A DNA stretch of 64,000 nt from Channallabes apus (lineage: Eukaryota > Chordata > Actinopteri > Siluriformes > Clariidae): the NCBI GenBank assembly GCA_030522415.1, contig CM060131.1, forward strand, positions 10,807,203 to 10,871,202, given 5' to 3'. Under the pieces are notes generated by a model. That model did no database searches. It worked only from the letters and a program-made list of their open reading frames with translations, and was not told where the DNA came from. The position numbers were made by a program, and so were the translations under genes. This document shows, in pieces, positions 55,561 to 64,000 of this stretch; position 1 is the stretch's first letter; the number at the start of each line of letters is the position of its first letter.

Positions 55561-56995
55561 GGCTTATGTAACAAACTTAATGCTTAATGCTTTACTAATG
55601 AATAGAACAAGGTAGAAAACAGCAAATAAAATAAAATAAAATAAACACAACAAATTCATAACACGTGCGATATGGCACTTACATTCCAGCCCCTAATTGA
55701 CAGGCGTGGAGACTGACAATTGCAATTTTGTGTTTTTTTTTTTTTTTTGATAAAGCCATGAAATCAAACATTCTTATCCTTCTAAAACGTTTTAAATCTT
55801 TTAAGTGTGTAATATTTATCTCAGGTGTTTATATTTGCATATCAAATTTCATAACATATTACCACACATTTAACAGTCCATTTCACATATGAGGCACAGC
55901 TTGTCAATGGGTCTTTCCAGAGTGTTGGTCTTAGTTTTAACTAACACACGTCTCTGGGAACACTTTCGTGATTTATCCAATAACCCATAAATTTCTTGGA
56001 GAAGATTCATCAGTTATTAACACTATGTCTCCAAGCGAGAGTTTTTTTTTGTTTTGAAACCATTTTTGCCGCCCCTGCAGCAAGGGCAAGTATTCACGTA
56101 CCCATTGCTTCCAGAACAGGTCTGATAGATGCTGGATCTGCTTCTCCCTGCGACGTGCATAGATGTCTTCCTTTTTGAAGAATCCAGGTGGCAGGTTTGG
56201 CTGTTTTTTCATCAGCAGCAGGTGGTTTGGTGTCAGAGGTTCCATTTTGGGCGAGCAGCTGTTTCTTTTCAAAGATGCCTTTCGTTTTTGCTGTGTGCGA
56301 ATTCCCTGTTTGAATTCTGCTGCTGCTTTACCCTTTTGCAACGTGAAAAGTTCTTCCTTAAGATTTTGTCTTTGAGTAAACTTAATGATTTCGTTTTCTG
56401 CTCTTGTTAGGTCTTGAGCTTTTAAAGACTTGTGATTTTCTGTCTTTGGGTCATCTACTTGTGTTTTAACCCTTTCTGTTTTTTGTTTGAGCATGTCTCT
56501 GATGCGAAGGATCCAGGCAACGGATCTTTTTAACTTGTGCCAATCAGAGTGATGATTAATCAGTTTGCTCACTGCGTCTGCGCATTTTGTAATGCTCACA
56601 ATATTCACTAAAGCTGAGAGCTTAACTTCATCAGCATTTTCATCAAAATTTTCTTTTATTGATGTGTCATGAATATTTTCAGGCCATTTCCACTCTGCTT
56701 CTTTGAGAAGGGAGGGACCATGGATCCAATTGACATTTTTCATAAACTTTTCACAAGATACCCCCTTGGAGGCGGAGTCAGCTGGGTTTTGTGAGGTATT
56801 AACGTACCTCCATTGCTGTGGCTTGGTTGACTCTCTTATAATGGCGCTTCTGTTGGCCACAAAGGTTTTAAAACGAAGTGTTTCGTTATCAACGTATCTC
56901 AAAACAGTTGTACTGTCGGTCCATAACATAGAGTCCAGCAATTTAAATTCTAGCTGTTCTTTCAACATTTTGTCATGTTTTACAGCGACCACTGT
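55561..56995 (-). mobile_element. BEL/Pao fragment (LTR end plus pol) inside DIRS
   Basis: 55561-55683 is an LTR end fragment, and 55684-56995 holds the 3' part of pol on the minus strand. DIRS coding resumes at about 57000. The block is either an insertion or the product of recombination with the LTR copies to the left. Confidence 0.75.
55973..56992 (-). pseudogene. BEL/Pao pol fragment with integrase core deleted
   Basis: A 339-codon open frame. Residues about 19-75 (MLWTDSTTVLRYVDNE, QWRYVNTSQNPADSASKG) are the RNase H/Pao-specific region. About 145-215 is the linker leading to integrase. About 244-339 (LTPNHLLLMKKQPNLPPG, DLFWKQWVREYLPLLQGRQ, LGDIVLITDESSPRN) is the domain C-terminal to the BEL integrase. 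The catalytic integrase core that should lie between is missing, though the frame stays open. Protease, RT and gag are absent. Confidence 0.88.
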
Positions 56996-56999
56996 TCCA

Positions 57000-57540
57000 T
57001 TCGTGGTTCCATTCCCTTTTATGAGAAACTGGCAGCGTGGAAGCTACTGCCAAGTATATCTCCTTGGGTACTAAGCACTGGAGAGAGGAACTACAGGATT
57101 CAGTTCTCACTTCACTTTCTGTGTTTTCAATGGCGTGGCCTCCACTTCCATGAAACCAGAAAATGTGCATCTGCTGACAAGCTGCCGGGAAAGGGGGCCA
57201 TGGAACATGTTCCCCCACCAGACAGTGAGTCAGGCTACTACAGTCGGTATTCTTGGTTCCCAAGAGGAACGGGGGCTGCGTCCAATATTTCAGATTCTGC
57301 GGGCTCTCCCGCTACCTGAAAATCAATAATACAGTTCAAATGTTGACTGTAAAGGTCATTGCTCTCAACCCTACCAAGCGATTGTTTATGACAATCGATT
57401 TAAGGACACTTACTTTCATACAGAAACATTGCCACAACACAGGAAGATCCTGAGGTTCGCTTTCGGGGGCGAAGCTTACCAGTATCGGGTCCTTCCATTG
57501 GTCTAGCTCACCCGCACACATACAAAATGCACGGATTTAG
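57000..57540 (+). pseudogene. DIRS reverse transcriptase relic
   Basis: Frames switch several times. WKLLPSISPWVLSTGERNYR, GAMEHVPPPDSESGYYSRY, an altered DLKDAYFH-like block and RFAFGGEAYQYRVLP are consecutive in the DIRS RT order. The YxDD-type active site is not recoverable because sequence jumps after about 57540. Confidence 0.75.
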
Positions 57541-58434
57541 CCCTGCTTCTTATGGGAGTCCCAGGGCATCCGGTGGCTAGTGCTTCGACATCAGCATGTC
57601 GTCCTAGCTCATCTCTGTTCTCAGGACTGGGACCCAACGCCACGAAAGCGTGCTCTTTCCTGTGCAGAGGACAACACATTGGGTGCCATATGGGATTCGG
57701 TCGTAAGCGGGCACAACTGTCTCCCGCTCGTATCGAACCCATTCTCAAGACCCTCAAGGAAAACAAGCTAGACCAGAAAGTGATCATCACTTTCAGACAT
57801 CCTAGCTCTCATGGAAGCTGTATCCACGGTGACACCTTTGGGCCTTCTGAACATGAGAGCATTCCAAGTTGTGGCTAAGAACCAGGGGATATCACTAGGG
57901 CCAATCCCCAATATGTGTTACGCGCCAGGTGCTTCGTACCCTTTCTATGTGGTTCAGACCCCGGTCTCTACTCTGGGTCCCACTCTAAGTTCATCTTGTC
58001 GTCGCTGAGGCTAACGACAGATGCTTCCCTCACAGGCTGGGGTGCGGTCTCTGATGACCGTCCAGCCCAACGGAGCTAGAGAGGCTATCTTCTCGCATGG
58101 CACAGCAATTGCCTCAAGATGATGGCTCTATTTCTGGCCCTAAAGCACTTCCTCCAGCAATTGAGAGGCTGCCATGTCCTAGTGCGGTGGACAACACTAT
58201 GGCAGTCTCATATATTATCGCCAGGGCGGACTGTGCTCACGCCGCTAACAGCTAGCGCACCAGGTTCCTGTCCCTCAGAGCGATTTACATTCCAGCATGG
58301 ATGCGGGAGCAGTAGTACTGTCCAGTCTATCTCTGACACACGGGGAATGGGAACCCCACTCCAAAGTAGTCAGGGAGAGATTTTCATGTAGCAAGGCGGA
58401 CCTCTTGCCTTCCAAGATATGCTTTGCCTTTTAC
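57541..58434 (+). pseudogene. DIRS RT C-part and RNase H relic
   Basis: ARLSPARIEPILKTLKENK-like, TPLGLLNMRAFQ and TTDASLTGWGAV (the first acidic residue region of RNase H) are present. CLKMMALFLALKHFLQQL and GCHVLVR follow before frameshifts. The order fits DIRS pol. Stops and shifts make it inactive. Confidence 0.75.
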
Positions 58435-59950
58435 TGCTCTTCAGATTTACGTCCACCGCATCAGCTAGTGGCATAGGTCAGAGCAGCTTCTACATGTTTT
58501 GGAGGAGAGATGCTATTGCCCTCTCCTATGAGGCGCATGGGCTCACTTCGCCTCTGGGAATCAGGGCTCTTTCAACCATGGAGATTGCCTCATCTATTGC
58601 ATTAGCAAGAGGTATTCCCCTGCAGCAATTGTCTGCTAAGCAGGTAAACCCAGTCCACTGCCGAATTGTTTCAGTGCTGGAGTTTCCGTCCTCGGGGCTG
58701 TGCCCTAGCACTCTCAGGACGTGCGTAACTGCATCCTCTCTCAACTATCTTCCGAAAGCTCTATAAACCCAACAGGCACCCTATTGCTCTTGAAGCCTTC
58801 GGTCCTCTGCGCTTACAGCTTCAGAGCAGGAGAGACTTCACTTGCTGTGTCCAGCTTGTGCTCTTCAGATCTACGTCCACCGCATCAGCTAGTGGCGTAG
58901 GTCAGAGCAGTTTCTACATGTTCTGGATGAGACATGCTATTGCCCTCTCCTATGAGGCGCGTAGCCTCACTTCGCCTCTAGGAATCAGGGCTCTTTTAGC
59001 CAAGGGGATTGCCTCATCTATTGCACTAGCAAGAGGTATTCCCCTGCAGCAATTGTCTGCTAAGCAGGTAAACCCAGTCCACTGCCGAATTGTTTCAGTG
59101 CTGGAGTTTCCATCCTTGGGGCTGTGCCCTAGCACTCTCAGGATGTGCGTAACTGCATCCTCTCTCAACTATCTTCCGAAAGCTCTATAAACCCAACAGG
59201 CACCCTATTGCTTTTGAAGCCTTCTGTCCTCCGCGCTTACAGCTTCGGAGCAGGAGAGACTTCACTTGCTGTGTCCAGCTTGTGCTCTTCAGATCTACGT
59301 CCACCGCATCAGCTAGTGGCGTAGGTCAGAGCAGCTTCTACATGCTCTGGATGAGAGATGCTATGAGGCGCGTGGGCTCACTTCGCCTCTAGGAATCAAG
59401 GCTCATTCAACCAGGGGGTCGCCTCAGCTATTGGATTAGCAAGAGGTATTCCCCTGCAACAAGTGTGTGCCAAGCAGGTAGACCCAGTCCACTGCCAAAA
59501 TGTTTCAGTGCTGGAGCTTCTGCAGGAAAAGCTTGTCCTTGGGCTTGTGCCCTAGTACCCTCAGGATTTTCTTAGCTGCATTGTTTGAAGCCTTCTGTCC
59601 TCCGCCTTTTACAGCTTCGGAGCAGGAGAAACTACACTTACTGTTCAGTATGTGCTCTTCAGATTCACGTCCACCGCATCAGCTAGTGGCGTAAGTCAGA
59701 GCGCAACTATACTGGGTGAGAGATGCATATTGCCCTCTCCTATGAGGCGCGTGGGTTCACTTCGCCTCTGGGAAGCAGGGCTCACCCAACCAGGGTGATC
59801 ATCCCAGTCTCACCAGCAGGAGGTATCCCCTGCAGTAATTGTGTGGCACGAAGGGTTGGTTCCTCCCCGCACACATTTCTTACATTTATAATCTGGATGT
59901 TCATGCTACTCCGGGCTCACTGCCCCCGAGTTACAGTAGCTGCCCAGGCA
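58435..59950 (+). pseudogene. DIRS tyrosine recombinase with tandemly repeated segment
   Basis: A unit of about 424 bp encoding part of the recombinase occurs at 58435-58858, 58859-59283, 59284-59655 (shortened) and 59656-59855 (partial). Each begins ctcttcagatytacgtccac and includes atcagctagtggcrtaggtc. The C-terminus follows once (FLPAHISYIYNLDVHA-like, about 59860-59940). The H-x-x-R box is kept only in the last two units (AHSTR, AHPTR) and is mutated in the first two (ALSTM, ALLAK). The N-terminal part of the enzyme is missing. Confidence 0.85.
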
Positions 59951-60036
59951 TAGTTCTGAGACCTTCTTGGCTTTGTGCGCACATGCTACACAACCTTGGG
60001 GTCCAGACACCTGTAGTGCGGCGGCGTTGGTATTCT

Positions 60037-60410
60037 CGTTCCCATAGCATTTTCACGCAGCATCGAGTGAAGCCTTGAAAGGGAACGTCACGGGTTACAT
60101 TGCTGTAACCCTGTTCCCTGAAAGGCGGGAACGAGATGCTGCATCCGAATGCCGCACTACCACGTGACCGGACGGCTGTTCAGACAAATTAATCTGAGGT
60201 TGTTGCCGGCTTACCTGTTTTTATAACCTCCACCTACATCTAATCAGATGATGTCACCTGTCGAGGTTATATATAGTTAAAAACTTTGGCGTGTTTTCAC
60301 AGCATGCTTCAACGACCGGCAATGCGACAAAATGGTTCCCATAGCGTTTTCACGCAGCATCTCGTTCCCGCCTTTCAGGGAACAGGGTTACAGCAATGTA
60401 ACCCGAGACG
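60037..60410 (+). repeat. DIRS internal complementary region and right ITR
   Basis: 60037-60086 is complementary to the left end, and 60087-60142 (gggttacattgctgtaaccc) is complementary to the right end. The right ITR runs on to 60410 (acagcaatgtaacccgagac). It has the same layout as 3934-4307, with sequence close to it. Confidence 0.88.
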
Positions 60411-60780
60411 ATTTGTTCCAATGTCTTTGATGAAAGCGCGGTCCTTTATGATGATGTCCCAGATCAGAGAGACGCTTGCAGGCTATCTCTCTCCTGGGAG
60501 CTCATCCTCCCGGGAAAATCCACACTCCCCACCAAGCGTGTAGACTAACATCTTCGTTGGTGGGAGAGGATTTTTCAGGCAGCGGGTCAGGCTGGTGCTG
60601 TCTTGCACACAATGGCTTTTCGGGCATATCAGACTGACCTACTGAGAGCTGAGCACTGACAGGAGGCCGTGGTTCAATCTCCACCACCACTGGTGTTTTG
60701 GGGAACAGCGGTCTCCAGCAAAATGTTAGGTGTTCGGTCCCTTGCTCCAATGTTTCAGGATTCCAAACATCTAACAATTG
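60411..60780 (+). pseudogene. DIRS element C: gag and linker part
   Basis: Directly next to the DIRS B terminus. Blocks QIRETLAGYLSPG and CRLTSSLVG resemble DIRS gag proteins as I remember them. The last 120 bp (ggaggccgtggttcaatctc) recur at 63731-63850. It is interrupted at 60780 by a LINE and continues at 63464. Confidence 0.55.
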
Positions 60781-62064
60781 CTCTTCTGCTGCAGTTTTCA
60801 AACATTTTAGAGAAAGTATTTGTTTAGAGGCTTGACAAATTTATAGAAAAACATAATTTACTGAGTGAATATCAATTCGGATTTAGGACTAAGAGGTCAA
60901 CTTCAATGGCAGTAATGAAAATGGTTGAAGATATCTCAACTGCAGTAGAAAAAAAGAATATACATTGGGAGCATTTTTAGATTTAAAGAAAGCATTTGAT
61001 ACAATTGATTATGATTTATTAGTGAAGAAATTGTTAAAATATGTAATAAGAGGAAAAGCGTTAGACTGGATAAAAAGCTACCTGGAAAGCAGACATCAGC
61101 ATGTACAAATTAATAATGACAAATCGGACTTATTGGAAGTTACATGCAGTGTTCCACAAAGTTCAGTATTGGGCCCTAAATTATTTGTGTTGTATGTTAA
61201 TGATATTGGTAGTGTCCAATGTATTAAAAATTTTATTATTTGCTGATGACACTACTTTATATTTATCAGGTAAAAATTTTAAACAGCTTCTGAACACAGT
61301 GGAAAATGAATTGCTGAGGCTTAAAAGTTGGTTAGATGATAGTAAGCTTTCTTTGAATTTGACTAAAACTAAGTTCATAATTTTTAGTAATCAAAAAATT
61401 AATCATGATGTGAAAATAAGAATTAATAATGAAGAAATAGAAAGAGTGTTCGAAATAAAATTTTTGGGAGTAATAATTGATAACAAACTGACTTGGAAAC
61501 CACATATTAATTTCATCAAGACAAAAATCTCTAAATCAATTGGAATTCTTAACAGATTAAAGTATGTATTGGATAATAAAACATTACGCATATTGTATTG
61601 TACACTCATATTTCCATACATCACTTATTGTGTGGAGGTATGGGGGCATACTTACAAAACTTATTTAAACCCAATATCTGTGTTACAAAAAAAAGCAATA
61701 AGGATTGTTAATAAGGCCGATTATTATGAACACACAAATAAATTGTTTATAAAATCTAAAGTTTTTTAAATTTGTAGATTTAGTTGATTTGTATACTGCA
61801 CAAATAATGTATAAAGCCTATAATAATTTACTTCCCAGCTGCATCCAGAGGCTGTTCAAAATTAAAGTCAGCCACTACTACTGTCTAAGAGGAATGTTTA
61901 TGTTTAGCAAAATAAGGGCCAGATCAAATTTAAAGAATAAATGCATTTCCGTTAAAGGGGTTAATTTATGGAATAAATGTGATAAGGAATTAAAATTATG
62001 TAATTCACTTCATAGATTTAAAAAAATGTTTAAAGACAAGGTGTTTAGTGAATATATGACATAA
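60781..62064 (+). pseudogene. LINE reverse transcriptase, frame-shifted
   Basis: RT order is preserved: FSNILEKV, YQFGFRTKRST, GAFLDLKKAFDTIDYDLL (first palm Asp), CSVPQSSVLGPKLFVLYVND, LLFADDTTLYLSG (active-site FADD), DSKLSLNLTKTKFIIFSNQ, IKFLGVIIDNKLTWKPHI and ITYCVEVWGHTY, to a C-terminus at 62064. There are stops near 60830-60960, a frameshift before FADD and another near 61770. Endonuclease and ORF1 are lost through 5' truncation. Confidence 0.87.
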
Positions 62065-62066
62065 AG

Positions 62067-62069
<3 letters not shown>

Positions 62070-62126
<57 letters not shown>
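62070..62126. repeat. (TA)n microsatellite
   Basis: About 28 TA units between the LINE 2 stop codon and the LINE 3 tail. Confidence 0.95.
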
Positions 62127-62129
<3 letters not shown>

Positions 62130-62659
62130 TAATTCAAATTCAAATTTTATTCGTCACATACACAGTCATACACAGTACGATATGCAGTGAAATGCTTACA
62201 CGACTGCCAGTGACCTTAAAAAGAGAATTAAATCTTACAGTAAGGAATAAATATGAATAAAGAAATACAATAGGAAAATTTTTACTTTACTAGAATAAAA
62301 ATAGAAATAAAAATAAAAGTATACTGTACATAAAATAGAAATAAAAATAGAGATACTGTACAATAGAGATTTTCTTTTTTAAATTGAAATTTGGTGGAGA
62401 AATAAAAATAGAGATATACTGTACAATAGAGATTTTCTTTTTAAATTGAAATTTGGTGGAGGATGTATGGTGTGCAAGTAATTTGCATAGAAACATGTGT
62501 TAAGGTGCCTTATTAAAGTGACTTTGTGCAAGGGTCCGGAATGTAAACATAAGGGTCCAGAATGTAAACATAAACATGAGCTCCAATGTAAGTGTAGATG
62601 TGCATGAAAGTGTCCATAGTGTCCGTTGACGTTAACATGTTGTATTAGTTCTGTGTTTG

Positions 62660-63201
62660 TGGTGTGAATGTGGTATGGTTCAGAGACCTTATTGCCTGCG
62701 GGAAGAAGCTCCTCCTCAGTCTCTCTGTGTTGGCCTTCAAGATTCATTCAAGATTCAAGATTCAAAGAACTTTATTAATCCCAAAGGGAAATTGCTTATG
62801 CTCGGTTACAGGTGCTCACAGTTGTTAACTAAGGAAGGTAATAAATAATAATTAAAAAAATTCAGGGAGCGGAAGCGCTTTCCTGACCGCAACAGAGAGA
62901 ACAGTCCATTGTTGGGATGGCTGAGGTCCTTCACGATCTTCCTGGCCTTGGTCCAGCACCGCTTGGTGTAGATTGAGTGCAGGTCAGGGAGCTTGGTGCG
63001 GATGATGCGCTCAGCTGAATGCACCACCCTCTGTAGAGCTCGTCTGTCCTGCATGGTGCTGTTTCCAAACCAGGTCATGATGTTTCCCGTCAGGATGCTC
63101 TCTATGGTGCAGGAGTAGAAATTCCTGAGCACCTTGGAGGGCAGTCTGAAGTCTCTCAAACGTCTGAGGTGGTACAGACGCTGCCGGGCCTTTTTCACCA
63201 C
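62660..63201 (-). pseudogene. LINE 3 reverse transcriptase C-terminus
   Basis: The frame from 63201 reads QRLYHLRRLRDFRLPSK, FYSCTIESILTGNIMTWFGN and LQRVVHSAERIIRTKLPDL, to SHPNNGLFSLLRSGKRFRSL. After an inserted segment (62737-62870) the coding resumes as NTERLRRSFFPQAIRSLN to about 62660. This is the conserved C-terminal region of a fish LINE ORF2. The palm domain is missing. Confidence 0.88.
62737..62870 (-). mobile_element. Short insertion with a different LINE-type tail
   Basis: cattcaagattcaagattca and actttattaatcccaaaggg are the inverse of another common fish retroelement 3' end. It splits the LINE 3 coding region. Confidence 0.55.
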
Positions 63202-63463
63202 GGTGTTGATGTGACAGGACCATTACAGGTTATTTTCTTTTCCTAATTTCTCTTCTTTTCCCAAGTGAAAGAATAATTAATTTTGGCATGTTTTGTTTGT
63301 TATATGCACAAGTGACAATATTTGTTGACAATATTTTGTGCAATTTACTGTAAAGTGTCGCTCATCATTTGTTGATGTACCAAGGGTAGGCATAATAAGC
63401 AAGGCTTCAGCCTACACCTTTTTCAGTGTTGAACTGAAATAAACAATCTAATCTAATCTAACA

Positions 63464-64000
63464 CACCCATCTAGCTGAAGTGTCGGAATTTGTGCACCTT
63501 TTAGAGAGGCCGGCAGCAGGGAACCTACTGCCAGGTATGTCTCTTTAGGTACGAAGCAAATCAATTCAATTCAATTCAATTTTATTTGTATAGCGCTTTT
63601 AACAATTGACATTGTCTCAAAACAGCTTTACACAATCAAAAGAATTATTTAAGTTTGTATGGAATGTGAATGTGTATGAATCAAAATGTTCAGATAGTCC
63701 CTGAAGCACTGTGGAGGACCAGCATCCTTAGGAGGCCGTGGATCAATCTCCGCCATCACTGGTGTTTCGGAGAGCAGCGGTCTCAGGTGAAATGTTAGGT
63801 GTTCGGTTCCTTCCTCCCATGTTTCAGGATGCTGAATATCTAACACACCCATCTAGGCCGATGTGTCAAAATTTGTGCACCTTTTAGAGAGGCCAGCAGC
63901 GGGGAACCTACTGCCAGGTATGTCTCTTTAGGTACGAAGCACTGTGGAAGACCAGCACCCTCAGGAGACCGGTTTCCACTGGTGTTTTGGGAGACAGCGG
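63464..64000 (+). pseudogene. DIRS element C: linker and start of RT, duplicated
   Basis: A unit with cacccatctag, atttgtgcaccttttagaga, acctactgccaggtatgtct and aggtacgaagca occurs at 63468-63555 and again at 63845-63940. Between them lies agcagcggtctc..aaatgttaggtgttcgg, also found at 60700-60745. Without the inserted repeat at 63562-63695 the period is about 235 bp. The block resembles the DIRS B RT start at 57040-57080 (ctactgccaagtatatctcc). Runs off the window. Confidence 0.6.
63562..63695 (-). mobile_element. Tail-family-1 3' end inserted in DIRS C
   Basis: attcaattcaattcaatttt, gcgcttttaacaattgacat and gtctcaaaacagctttacac are the inverse of the 5095-5222 tail with almost no change, so this copy is young. 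Confidence 0.82.

Larger units (their letters stand above)
54909..60410 (+). mobile_element. DIRS-type retrotransposon B, disrupted
   Basis: The left ITR (from 54909) is followed by a gag fragment, a foreign BEL/LTR block (55561-56995), reverse transcriptase, RNase H and a tandemly amplified recombinase segment. The internal complementary region and right ITR (to 60410) close it. This is the DIRS gene order in plus orientation with complete outer ends but a heavily broken inside. Confidence 0.85.
62132..63235 (-). mobile_element. 5'-truncated LINE 3 with tail family 2
   Basis: The RT C-terminus on the minus strand is followed by a 3' UTR. The UTR contains a 62-bp tandem duplication (62336-62398 and 62399-62460). 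The tail (tgcatatcgtactgtgtatg ending in aaattcaaatt inverse) also occurs alone at 20683 and 30722 and on the chimeric SINE at 40885. Probably of the L2-type fish LINEs, by protein style. Confidence 0.82.
60781..63463 (+). mobile_element. 5'-truncated LINE 2 (Rex1/CR1-like), split by LINE 3
   Basis: The RT frame starts directly at the DIRS junction. The 3' UTR is interrupted at 62132-63235 by an opposite LINE and ends with aataaacaatctaatctaat, a short-unit tail. The DIRS sequence on both sides carries tctaac, a plausible target duplication. Related in protein to the LINE at 22715. Confidence 0.82.

Noticed and set aside
1..64000. CRISPR arrays, bacterial operons, prophage or phage-type systems
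   Set aside because: Repeat types, SINEs, microsatellites and splice-like signals are those of a vertebrate genome. No regularly spaced repeat-spacer array was seen. The 23-bp minisatellite at 43551 has no spacers.

Overview
This window looks like nuclear DNA of a teleost fish, most likely intergenic or intronic. It is dominated by transposable elements and microsatellites, and I found no convincing multi-exon host protein-coding gene. The teleost call rests on the mix seen here: many Tc1/mariner elements, tRNA-derived SINEs with fish-type bodies, DIRS tyrosine-recombinase retrotransposons, a BEL/Pao fragment, a Ty3/gypsy element, LINE 3' tails typical of fish, and long (CA)n and (TA)n arrays. 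The 'GTAGCTCAGTGGTTAAGGC' SINE suggests an otophysan such as a catfish, but that is inference.

Layout. 1-12 kb: a Tc1 element carrying a nested SINE (0.8-2.6 kb), a minus-strand DIRS 3' end split by another repeat (3.9-5.9 kb), SINE pieces, and the left half of an unclassified TIR element (9.7-11.2 kb). 12-24 kb: a nested LINE-tail repeat, a second Tc1 element (13.9-15.4 kb), a MITE-like element containing a microsatellite palindrome (20.1-21.4 kb) and a 5'-truncated LINE (22.7-23.8 kb). 25-33 kb: two nearly identical repeat copies in inverted orientation about 5 kb apart. Between them lie a possible small spliced transcription unit, a decayed hAT-like gene split by a MITE, and several Tc1 remnants.

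34-38 kb is a nest of elements: an outer hAT-like element contains a second TIR element, which contains a complete Tc1 copy with an intact 340-codon transposase. The outer element also holds a hAT MITE with a perfect 8-bp target duplication. 39.9-45.2 kb is a 5.3-kb TIR element, a second copy of the 9.7-kb one. It contains a tRNA-Ile-headed chimeric SINE, a 23-bp minisatellite and a SINE with a perfect 16-bp target duplication. 48.0-51.5 kb is a minus-strand Ty3/gypsy relic without visible LTRs.

53.9-64 kb is a retroelement graveyard: BEL/Pao LTR pieces, a DIRS element broken by a BEL pol fragment and carrying a tandemly amplified recombinase segment, and a further DIRS fragment. That last fragment is split by one LINE, which is itself split by a second LINE in the opposite orientation.

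The only element that looks able to encode an active enzyme is the Tc1 copy at 35.25-36.87 kb. Everything else is broken, truncated or non-coding. The value of the window lies in its insertion order and in several repeat families that I could not match to a named family.
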